Shown one piece after another: positions 9,082 through 16,180 of a stretch of 40,079 nucleotides of DNA. Every line of letters begins with the position of its first letter. The first letter of the stretch is position 1. Origin of the DNA: Acidobacteriota bacterium (GTDB lineage Bacteria > Acidobacteriota > Terriglobia > Acidiferrales > UBA7541); the NCBI GenBank assembly GCA_003166795.1, contig PMUS01000099.1, positions 90,523-130,601 on the forward strand, read 5' to 3'. The notes under the pieces are model-generated. The model did not search any database. It was not told where the DNA came from and saw only the letters and a program-made list of their open reading frames with translations. The translations under genes were made by a program, and so were the position numbers.

Positions 9082-9104
9082 AGTGCGGTGCGTGAGATGG
9101 ATGG

Positions 9105-9119
9105 TTGGCACCGTGCCAA
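9105..9119. repeat. 15-bp palindrome
   Basis: TTGGCAC and GTGCCAA flank a single central C. It is another perfect short palindrome in the same convergent gap. Confidence 0.5.
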
Positions 9120-9194
9120 GCATGCGCGCCGGGCGTAGCAGTGCTACGCCCCTACGGAAAAATCGGTTGCTTGGCGCGCGAAGGGTGCGACGGT

Positions 9195-9866
9195 TCAACC
9201 CTTCGGCGAGACTCGGACGTCCAAAACGACTTCGGCGCCCTCTGGAAGATCGAGCGGACCAGTCGGCACGAGGACACCGTTCGCGTACCGCGCGCGAATT
9301 TGCCGCGAACGCGCCGGCTGGTTCCGCTCGCTCGCCCCTCGCCCCTCATCCCTCGCCCCAGACGCAGCCGAGGACGGCGTCGCGTTCATGACCGGTCCGG
9401 AATCGAGCGCAACATTTGCGAGCGCATCCGCGTCGCTGTTCTGTTCCCTGCGGACGTGTTCGATGGCGAAATACCTGAGCTGGCGCGTAAGGATGGCAGC
9501 GCGCTCGTGGAGCGGTTTCAAATCCGCGCTCTTCACTTTGTAGCGCCCCTGCATCTGGCGAACCAGCAACTCGGAATCGCTGCGAATGCGCAGCGCGGAA
9601 ATGCCATGCGTGGTCGCATAGTCGAGAGCCGCAAGCAGCGCGTAATACTCAGCCACGTTGTTCGTATCGCGGCCGAATTTCTTTGCGAGTTCGAGAACCA
9701 GCTTCCCCTCAGGATCGCGTATCACCACCGCGTACGCGGCAGGGCCGGGATTGCCGCGCGAAGCGCCATCTATATTGGCGATGTGGACTCCCGCAGGCGG
9801 CGACACTGGATGGGATTCGGAAAAAAGACGCGCGCTGCCCGGCGGAGAAGTTTTCGGTCCTCGCAT
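9195..9866 (-). CDS. RNase H-like protein with C-terminal AF2212/DUF104-like domain
   Basis: Residues about 27-155 form an RNase HI fold. Asp33 (IANIDGASRGNPGP), Glu73 (NNVAEYYALL), Asp97 (IRSDSELLV) and Asp147 (NSDADALAN) match the four metal-binding acidic residues. It should cleave RNA in RNA-DNA hybrids. A low-complexity linker (about 156-187) leads to residues 188-223 (RARYANGVLVPTGPLDLPEG), which strongly resemble the AF2212-like/DUF104 antitoxin family. That join is unusual. The frame is open further upstream, but I start at ATG 9866, just after the stop of the zinc-ribbon gene. In mycobacteria a zinc-ribbon gene also precedes an RNase H gene whose product is fused to a different C-terminal domain. 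The RNase H call is strong and the tail assignment moderate. Confidence 0.85.
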   Translation of the reverse strand: MRGPKTSPPGSARLFSESHPVSPPAGVHIANIDGASRGNPGPAAYAVVIRDPEGKLVLELAKKFGRDTNNVAEYYALLAALDYATTHGISALRIRSDSELLVRQMQGRYKVKSADLKPLHERAAILTRQLRYFAIEHVRREQNSDADALANVALDSGPVMNATPSSAASGARDEGRGASERNQPARSRQIRARYANGVLVPTGPLDLPEGAEVVLDVRVSPKG

Positions 9867-9877
9867 GCGCCGCGCCC

Positions 9878-10654
9878 TCAGCTTTCGCGCGAAGTGGAGG
9901 CGGAAGCGCTGGCCTGGGAAGCCGACGCGGCAGCCGAAACGCTCGGCTCGATATAGTAAATGATCCGCGTGCACGTCTCGCAATGGAACATCTCGGCGCT
10001 GTCCGCGCGCCGCATTTCCTGGATCACGTGAGGGCGCACGATCATTCCGCACGCGCCGCATTTCTCGTTGCGCACTTCGGCGAGCGCCACTCCATTATGT
10101 TTCTTGACGATGCGATCGTAATGATCGAGCAGGTTTTCGGGAATTTCCGCGATGGCGCGCGTGCGCTCGGCGTTCAAATCGGCCAGGTCCTTTTCGGCCA
10201 CGGCGCGATCCGCTTCCACCGTTGAGCGCTGCACGCGCTCCACTTGTTCCACATCCTTCAGCGCAATTTCGGACGCCTTGATCCGCCGGTCGTACTCCTC
10301 GCTGGCCACCATCTGTTCGAGGAGCCGGTCCTCGGCCTTTGCAATTTCGTCCTCGGCCATCTGCACTTCATGAAGAAGCGCGCGATAGGACTCGTTCGTC
10401 TTGATCTGCGAAGTCTGGTCGCGATACTTGCGAACCTTATCTTTCCAACTGTCAACGTCGAGCTCGTACTTCTTGCGGTCTTTCACCGTCGCAAGTTGCG
10501 CGGCCTTGCTCGCATCCAGGTCCGCTTTGGAGGCCGCGATGCGCGCGTCCGATTCGGCGAGTTTCTTGGGGAATTTGGCAAGCCGGGAACGGACATCATT
10601 CAGCCGAATGTCCACATTTTGCAGGTCGAGAAGGTTCTGAAGGATCTTTTGCAC
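9878..10654 (-). CDS. Coiled-coil protein with C4 zinc ribbon (DUF164/zf-RING_7 family)
   Basis: Residues about 1-185 are a long, highly charged heptad-like coiled coil. A C-terminal zinc ribbon has Cys199 and Cys202 (KCGACG) and Cys225 and Cys228 (HCETC). This layout is characteristic of the bacterial C4-type zinc ribbon family, which often neighbours RNase H genes. The molecular role is not well defined; nucleic-acid or protein binding is likely. The stop is 11 bases from the RNase H-like start, so the two are probably co-transcribed. selB ends 75 bp upstream, and read-through from the sel genes is possible. Confidence 0.9.
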   Translation of the reverse strand: MQKILQNLLDLQNVDIRLNDVRSRLAKFPKKLAESDARIAASKADLDASKAAQLATVKDRKKYELDVDSWKDKVRKYRDQTSQIKTNESYRALLHEVQMAEDEIAKAEDRLLEQMVASEEYDRRIKASEIALKDVEQVERVQRSTVEADRAVAEKDLADLNAERTRAIAEIPENLLDHYDRIVKKHNGVALAEVRNEKCGACGMIVRPHVIQEMRRADSAEMFHCETCTRIIYYIEPSVSAAASASQASASASTSRES

Positions 10655-10729
10655 GGCTGGCTCATTCTAGCACAGTGCCGGATACCGCCTCGTTTCGCAG
10701 CAGCTCCATATCGGACGGCCCCACGGAAA

Positions 10730-12634
10730 TCAGGAGCGCAGCGAACGCTTGTCTCCCTGTCGCAAAGTGACGCCGTCACGGTCGAGCCGCTCGAGCAAAG
10801 GAATCGCCACGCGGCGGCTGTTGCCAAGCATCTGGCGAAGGTCGCTCGTTGTCGCGGGACCCTTCGCGCGGATGAATTGGCGAATCATTTCGCTCGCGCG
10901 TTTCATGCTGTCAGCGGACATCACGATCTCGACATTTATTTCGACAACCTCTCCCGTCTCGATCAAGAATCGCAGCGCCTGTTGCGAGCCGATATCCGGC
11001 GCGAGATCCTTGCGCGAAGGAGGATCGAGCGGCTTGTGCGCCAGCATCGCGCGTATCCTTGCTCCGGCCGCCTGAAGCTGCGGCGGCAATACCGGCAGGT
11101 GCGACGTCCTGCGAATCGCCGCGCCAACCCGCACAAAATCGCGCGTGCATAGGTGCGCGACGACCGCGTCAAAGAGATCCGCGACCGGCAATACATCCTT
11201 GAGCGCCGCGCGCAAATCGGTGAGCGGCAAGCCGCTCTGTTCAGGATGCGCGCGATGTCGCGCGTCAATTGCCTCCGTCGCACGGCGATCCAGCGCCTGC
11301 CATCTGTCAGCGTGAACGACGAAGTCTCCGGCAACAACAACCGAACCCGCGGCCGTGAGGCGCGCGACGGCGGCGGAAATGTCAGCGCCGCTGAAGCGCG
11401 ATTTGACGAGTACATGGGATTTCCGCGTTGCCCCTTCGTATGCGGCTTGCGACGCAACCAGGCGGGAAACATCTCCTGGCGATTCCGCGCGCGCGCTGAG
11501 GAATTGCATCCGCGCATCGCGGCGGAAAAGTCTTCGGTTACCGTCGGGGTCGAGAACGATCGCGCCTCCCAGCGTGCTGCGCTCGGCCCAATCTCGGATG
11601 ATGAAACGATCGCCGGTGAAAACAAAAGCGGGCGCCTCCAATCGAAGTTGCGCGACGGCGCCTTCTCCGGCGGCCAGCGTCCGGTCGCCGTGGAACGCGA
11701 CGCGCGCCGCTACGTTTCCGCTTCCGTGATGCGCGTGGACGCGGACGCCGTCCTTGATCGCATGAATCGCCCGGGGCGAAATCTCGATGCGCACGTCGAG
11801 AACTTTGCTCGGCCCGCCAAAATCATTCAGTGTGACTACGTCGCCGCGTTGAATGTCCTCCACGGCGTCCAGCGACAAATTGAGCGCCGTTCGCGAGCCG
11901 GGTCCGCTTGCTACCACATCGCGGCCGTGCGACTGGATGTTGCGAATGCGCGCCGTCTTCCCGGACGGCTGAATCGCAACGGTTTGACCGCGGCGCAATG
12001 TGCCGCCGTTCAATGTGCCGGTAACCACAGTGCCGATTCCTTGCAGCTTGAAAACTCGATCCACCGGCAGCCGCGGTTTCCCGATATCGGTCTGCGGCGG
12101 CGCATCCGCCAGCACGCGCGAGAGCGCGGCTTTCAATTCGTCGAGGCCGCGCCCACTAACGACCGATGTGGCAACGATCGGCGCGGCGGAAAACGGAGTG
12201 TGGCGTAATTTTTCGCGGATCGCCGCGGTCGCGCTCGTTCCGTCCTGTATCAGATCGATTTTAGTGAGCGCGACGACGGCGCGACTGACGCCAAGGTACG
12301 TGAGGATTTGCAGATGTTCTTCCGTCTGCGGCATCCAGCCGTCATCGGCCGCGACAACCAAGAGCGCGAGATCAATTGAGCCGACGCCGGCGACCATGTT
12401 TTTCACAAAATCTTCGTGGCCGGGCACGTCAACGATTCCAAGCACGAGCGATGAGGATGGATTGGCGGGATCCGGCAGTTCCAGGTGCGCGAAACCGAGG
12501 TCAATGGTGATCCCGCGCAGCTGCTCTTCCGGCAGGCGGTCGGGATCGGTGCCGGTCAGCGCTTTAATCAATGCGCTCTTACCGTGATCCACGTGCCCGG
12601 CCGTCGCAAGGATAAAATGTCGAATGGCGGACAT
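10730..12634 (-). CDS. selB: Selenocysteine-specific elongation factor SelB
   Basis: SelB delivers Sec-tRNA-Sec to the ribosome at UGA codons marked by a SECIS hairpin. The GTPase domain has G1 (GHVDHGKS), RGITIDLGFAHLELP, G3 (DVPGHEDFVKNM) and G4 (TKID). Elongation-factor domains II and III follow. The C-terminal part (from about residue 380) is made of winged-helix-like segments that in SelB bind the SECIS element. The 634-residue length is typical. The true start is ATG 12634, five bases after the selA stop. The long upstream extension of this frame lies inside selA and is spurious. It is third in the selD-selA-selB run. Confidence 0.96.
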   Translation of the reverse strand: MSAIRHFILATAGHVDHGKSALIKALTGTDPDRLPEEQLRGITIDLGFAHLELPDPANPSSSLVLGIVDVPGHEDFVKNMVAGVGSIDLALLVVAADDGWMPQTEEHLQILTYLGVSRAVVALTKIDLIQDGTSATAAIREKLRHTPFSAAPIVATSVVSGRGLDELKAALSRVLADAPPQTDIGKPRLPVDRVFKLQGIGTVVTGTLNGGTLRRGQTVAIQPSGKTARIRNIQSHGRDVVASGPGSRTALNLSLDAVEDIQRGDVVTLNDFGGPSKVLDVRIEISPRAIHAIKDGVRVHAHHGSGNVAARVAFHGDRTLAAGEGAVAQLRLEAPAFVFTGDRFIIRDWAERSTLGGAIVLDPDGNRRLFRRDARMQFLSARAESPGDVSRLVASQAAYEGATRKSHVLVKSRFSGADISAAVARLTAAGSVVVAGDFVVHADRWQALDRRATEAIDARHRAHPEQSGLPLTDLRAALKDVLPVADLFDAVVAHLCTRDFVRVGAAIRRTSHLPVLPPQLQAAGARIRAMLAHKPLDPPSRKDLAPDIGSQQALRFLIETGEVVEINVEIVMSADSMKRASEMIRQFIRAKGPATTSDLRQMLGNSRRVAIPLLERLDRDGVTLRQGDKRSLRS

Positions 12635-12639
12635 CGGTG

Positions 12640-14046
12640 CTAGCGACACACCGCGCGGATGGCGGCGATTAACTCCGCATCCTGCCGCGGGAAAATCGTG
12701 CGCAAGTCGAGCTTCAGGCTGCCGCGCGCCACATATCCGATCACAGGAACCGCGTGGTCGCGCAGGCGCGCGGCAATTTCCTGTGGCTTGATCGCGCCAT
12801 GCACCAGATCGAGCGTGACCGATGCAATTGCGGAACGCGGCAATGTTCCGCCGCCGATCTGTGCCTGTCCTTCGCCGACGCGCGCCTTGATCGGCAGTCC
12901 ATCGAGCGCCGATCTGATCTTCTCGGCACGCGAACGCAGATCGTCGTTTGATGCGTGCAGCATTTCGAGGACCGGAATTCCGCCCTGGCCGCGCAAGTAG
13001 ATATCGGCAGTCGCCTCGAGCGCCGAAAGGATGAGCTTGTCGCACCGCAGCGCACGGAAAAAAGGATCGCGCTTGAGCGCGGCGATCAATTTAGCTTTGC
13101 CGGCGATTATTCCCGCCTGAGGGCCGCCAAGAAGCTTGTCGCCGCTGAAGCAGACCAGATCAACACGGCGACCGATCACTTCCGCGGGCGTCGGTTCATG
13201 CTCCAGGCCGGCGGCCGTTTGAGTCTCGATCATCGCGCCGCTGCCAAGGTCCTCGACAAACGGCACTCGCTTCTTGCGCGCCAGCGCCGCGATTTCTTCG
13301 GCCTGCGCGGACTCAACAAAGCCGTCCATGAAAAAATTGCTGCGATGCACCTTCAAAATCAGCGCCGTCTCGCGGCCCATTGCGCGGCCGTAATCCTGGA
13401 GAGATGTTTTGTTGGTCGTGCCTACCTCGCGCAGCCGCGCTCCGCTGGTTTCGAGAATGTCGGGAATCCGAAAGCCGCCGCCGATCTGGATGAGTTCGCC
13501 GCGCGAGATAATGACTTCGTTTTTCCGAGGCGCCGCTTTACGAGATCCTGCGCGCCCGGTGCGTTCGGAAATCGCCGCATCTGCCTGGCAGAAGTGCCGC
13601 AGGATCAGGACGAGCGCGGCGGCATTGTTGTTGACGACGGTGGCAGCCTCGGCCTCGCAAAGCGCCGCGAGACTTCGCTCCAGATACGCTGCGCGACCGC
13701 CTCGCGTGCCGCCGGCAAGTCCATATTCGAGATTGCTGTAACTCGATCCGATGTTTGAAAGCGCCTGAATGACATCCGGGCCCAGCGGGGCGCGGCCGAA
13801 ATTTGTATGGATCAAGATGCCGGTGCCATTGATGAGCGGCCGGATGCGCGAGGCGCGCAATTCGCTCAGCGCGTCACGCGCCGAAGCGAGCACGGCGTCA
13901 AACGCGGGAATCGATTTCTGCGTGCGAAGCGCCGCGAGTTCACGGCGCACCACTCCGAGGACGATGGGGCGGGGCAAATCAGTGTCGCCAAGCGCCAGCA
14001 GGACCTTTTCCACGGCGGGAATCGCACGCAGCTGAGACTGCTTCAT
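12640..14046 (-). CDS. selA: L-seryl-tRNA(Sec) selenium transferase
   Basis: SelA is a PLP enzyme that converts Ser-tRNA-Sec to Sec-tRNA-Sec using selenophosphate. Family signatures are RPLINGTGILIHTNFGRAPL, NNNAAALVLIL, SRGELIQIGGGFRIPDI, EVGTTNKT and the PLP lysine Lys304 in FSGDKLLGGPQAG. A short basic insertion (about 160-178, TGRAGSRKAAPRKNE) lies between conserved blocks. Length is 468 residues. ATG 14046 overlaps the selD stop by four bases (ATGA), indicating translational coupling. The frame extends upstream but only as selD shadow. Confidence 0.96.
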   Translation of the reverse strand: MKQSQLRAIPAVEKVLLALGDTDLPRPIVLGVVRRELAALRTQKSIPAFDAVLASARDALSELRASRIRPLINGTGILIHTNFGRAPLGPDVIQALSNIGSSYSNLEYGLAGGTRGGRAAYLERSLAALCEAEAATVVNNNAAALVLILRHFCQADAAISERTGRAGSRKAAPRKNEVIISRGELIQIGGGFRIPDILETSGARLREVGTTNKTSLQDYGRAMGRETALILKVHRSNFFMDGFVESAQAEEIAALARKKRVPFVEDLGSGAMIETQTAAGLEHEPTPAEVIGRRVDLVCFSGDKLLGGPQAGIIAGKAKLIAALKRDPFFRALRCDKLILSALEATADIYLRGQGGIPVLEMLHASNDDLRSRAEKIRSALDGLPIKARVGEGQAQIGGGTLPRSAIASVTLDLVHGAIKPQEIAARLRDHAVPVIGYVARGSLKLDLRTIFPRQDAELIAAIRAVCR

Positions 14047-15092
14047 GCAGAAACCCGTATGCGCGGTTTGCCGGAGCGCACGATGCGGCCGATCACCGCG
14101 GCGCAGAGCGTGTGCGCTTTCTCGAGGCGCTTCAAAACAGCTTTCTGATTCTTCTGCGGGACGCAAAGCAGCAGGCCGCCGCTGGTTTGCGCGTCCGTCA
14201 GCAGCGTCTTCTGAGAATCCGTTACGCCCTCCCAATCCGTGAACTCATTCGCATGGGTGAGATTGTCGCGGCTGCCGCCGGGAATGCAGTTGGCGGCAAT
14301 CAAATCGAAAACTTCGCTGTTGATTGCGGGCACGCTCGCGGCGGAAATCTCTGCGCCCACTTTGCTGGACGCGCACATGGCGCCCAGATGGCTGAGGAGT
14401 CCAAATCCGGTTACGTCCACGGCGGCGCGCACGAGCCCGCGCTCGGCCACGTCTGCGCCAACGGTATTGAGGTGCGTCATCACCTCAATGGCCTTCCGTT
14501 CGAGCGCCGGTGGCGCCAGGCCCCGCTTGACGCCGGTGGTGATGATTCCCGTGCCGAGCGGCTTGGTCAGTATGAGCAGGTCGCCCGGACGCGCGTTGGC
14601 ATTCGTCATCGTGCGGCGCGGCGACACCAGTCCTGTGATGGCGTACCCGAAAATTGGTTCGGGAATTTTAATCGTGTGGCCGCCGATCAGCACGCATTTC
14701 GCTTCCTGAATCTTCTCCGCGCCTCCGCGCACGATTTGATTCACTACGTCGAGCGGCACGAGATCGGCCGGAATTCCCACGATGTTGAGCGCCGTGAGCG
14801 GGCGTCCGCCCATGGCGTAAACGTCGGACAGCGCATTCGTCGCGGCGATTTGCCCGTACGAAAACGGATCGTCCACGATCGGCGTAAAAAAATCCGTGGT
14901 CTGCACCAGCGCCCGATCGCCGCTCAGGCGATATACGCCTGCATCGTCCCCGGTGGCTGTGCCGACAAGCACGTTGCGATCTTTCAGCGTCGGCACTTGA
15001 CGCAAAACCTCCGTCAACTCCCGCCGGCTGAGCTTGGAAGCGCAGCCCGCGCAGGAAGACAGCGCCGTCAGTTTCAGAACCTCAGTTGCCAT
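14043..15092 (-). CDS. selD: Selenide, water dikinase (selenophosphate synthase)
   Basis: SelD makes selenophosphate from selenide and ATP. Cys17 and Lys20 (CAGCASKL) line up with the essential Cys17 and Lys20 of the E. coli enzyme, so this version uses cysteine rather than selenocysteine at that position. TGDDAGVYRL, VQTTDFFTPIVDDP, AATNALSDVYAMGG and the C-terminal TSGGLLLCVP are further family blocks. The 349-residue length is normal. It starts 47 bases downstream of tRNA-Sec on the same strand and overlaps selA by four bases. The tRNA and three genes probably form one transcription unit. Confidence 0.97.
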   Translation of the reverse strand: MATEVLKLTALSSCAGCASKLSRRELTEVLRQVPTLKDRNVLVGTATGDDAGVYRLSGDRALVQTTDFFTPIVDDPFSYGQIAATNALSDVYAMGGRPLTALNIVGIPADLVPLDVVNQIVRGGAEKIQEAKCVLIGGHTIKIPEPIFGYAITGLVSPRRTMTNANARPGDLLILTKPLGTGIITTGVKRGLAPPALERKAIEVMTHLNTVGADVAERGLVRAAVDVTGFGLLSHLGAMCASSKVGAEISAASVPAINSEVFDLIAANCIPGGSRDNLTHANEFTDWEGVTDSQKTLLTDAQTSGGLLLCVPQKNQKAVLKRLEKAHTLCAAVIGRIVRSGKPRIRVSA

Positions 15093-15139
15093 GCGCGATC
15101 ACCATCTTTTGGAACCATCTATCTGAATGCAGGAAAAGT

Positions 15140-15236
15140 TGGTGGAGAGGGTAGGAATCGAACCTACCCCCCGACACGAAGTGTCGGGGCGACGGTTTTG
15201 AAGACCGTGACGACCACCAGGCACGCATCACTCTCC
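15140..15236 (-). tRNA. selC: tRNA-Sec (anticodon UCA)
   Basis: Read on the minus strand, the gene starts GGAGAG at 15236 and ends CTCTCC-A-CCA at 15140, with an encoded CCA. The anticodon arm is ACGGT-CTTCAAA-ACCGT, giving anticodon TCA. The long variable arm is a 9-bp stem (CCCCGACAC with GTGTCGGGG), diagnostic of tRNA-Sec. The T-loop is TTCGATT with stem GTAGG/CCTAC. By hand, the acceptor plus T stack appears to be 12 bp rather than the usual bacterial 13, with a T-C mismatch at acceptor position 7. It lies just upstream of selD. Confidence 0.93.
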
Positions 15237-15476
15237 ATTCGCGTCGCACTGCATTCTTGATTTCTCGACGGACCGATAATATACACCGCTGCGCGCCGCC
15301 ACGGTATCCACCGGCTCCAGTTTAAAGTGTGGCGTTCGGCGCGGAGAACGAACCTGTAGCAGTCAGGCGAAAAGCGAGGTCCCGCTAGCGGCGTCCTGCG
15401 GAAGCCAAACGCGGCAGGCTGGCCGCGCGCGATTTAATACATTCTGATGGAAACGTGGAGGAGGGAGCGGGCTAAC

Positions 15477-15860
15477 TCAAGGCTCGGCGCGGACTTCCAT
15501 GGTCTGATCGACGGCGTAATTCGTGCAGCCCGCAATCGCGGCCGAGCAGCGCGCGATCACGCGAAAGCCCTCTCCGGAAGGTTCAACCTCGTATGTGTAA
15601 CCGTCGCGCCCCGACTTTTTCATGCTCATTTCGCCGCTGGATACCAGTTCGTCGAGCGAGGCGACCGAACCGTGCTCAGCCTGGTAGGCGCGCTCGGATT
15701 GCGCGATGGACACCAGGTCGTTTTTTACGCCGACAATATTGATCGTTTGCGCCGGCGTCCCCGCGCCCGCGGCTTGGGATTGCGTAAGAGAAGTTCGGTA
15801 AACATAAAGCCCAACGACCGCCCCGACGAGCAGTGCAGCGATTCCAGCTATGCTTCGCAT
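15477..15860 (-). CDS. Membrane-anchored pseudopilin-like protein
   Basis: The start at 15860 has a very good ribosome site (aggaggt). The 127-residue protein begins with a hydrophobic helix (SIAGIAALLVGAVVGLYVY). A globular part follows with AQSERAYQAEHGSVASLDEL, SGRDGYTYEVEP and DQTMEVRAEP. These blocks resemble the globular domains of type IV pilin/pseudopilin-like proteins (AQxxYxxxxG...GYxF...DQTGxIR). The prepilin-peptidase motif (G/FxxxE) at the start of the helix is missing, so it may be a simply anchored relative rather than a processed pilin. Two cysteines in the C-terminal part could form a disulfide. Function is unknown. Confidence 0.7.
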   Translation of the reverse strand: MRSIAGIAALLVGAVVGLYVYRTSLTQSQAAGAGTPAQTINIVGVKNDLVSIAQSERAYQAEHGSVASLDELVSSGEMSMKKSGRDGYTYEVEPSGEGFRVIARCSAAIAGCTNYAVDQTMEVRAEP

Positions 15861-16180
15861 GAGCACCTCCTGTAGCAACTAGCGTCCCGGATAACCGCTA
15901 TTTTCAATAGCACCACAGCGGCGTCCGTGCCCGCAACATTGTGTTGCTCGCGCGTGCGAATAGAGAAACAGCCGCACCGCGCCGCATCCTCGCCGAACAC
16001 CGGTCGCGTGGTGCTACCTTTCACCGCTGGAATGCGTCCAAGTAACAGGGCCAAAAGAGGGGCGGCGGCCCGCTTATTCTCAGGTTTGTTTGACACGCGC
16101 GCAGGCTCTCGCAATACTGGAGCATTGACTTCCACCATTTGGGCGTTTCACGCACCTTCCCCGACCGATCGGAGCGATTC
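15861..16180. other. Divergent intergenic region
   Basis: The region separates the pseudopilin-like gene (minus) from the M16 peptidase gene (plus). Apart from the promoter at 16090-16118 I see no gene or strong structure. Confidence 0.5.
16090..16118 (+). promoter_or_regulatory. Sigma-70-type promoter for the M16 pair
   Basis: TTGACA (16090-16095) is a perfect -35 box. AATACT (16113-16118) is a fair -10 box after a 17-bp spacer. It lies about 60 bases upstream of the first M16 gene. Confidence 0.5.

Larger units (their letters stand above)
8990..9155. repeat. Perfect 28-bp inverted repeat pair, each arm itself palindromic
   Basis: Positions 8990-9017 and 9128-9155 are exact reverse complements over 28 bp. 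Each arm contains its own near-perfect palindrome, gggcgtagcactgctacgccc. Inward of the arms the match resumes over TGCTTGG after a 5-bp mismatch. The pair sits between the convergent genes mqnC and the RNase H-like gene. It could act as a bidirectional transcription end or be a REP/MITE-like mobile repeat. Confidence 0.8.

Noticed and set aside
12635-13045. Long N-terminal extension of SelB
   Set aside because: It lies entirely within selA on the same strand in another frame; the GTPase domain begins properly at Met 12634.
14112-15260. 382-codon plus-strand frame across selD and tRNA-Sec
   Set aside because: It is antisense to selD and runs through the tRNA gene; it has no family similarity.
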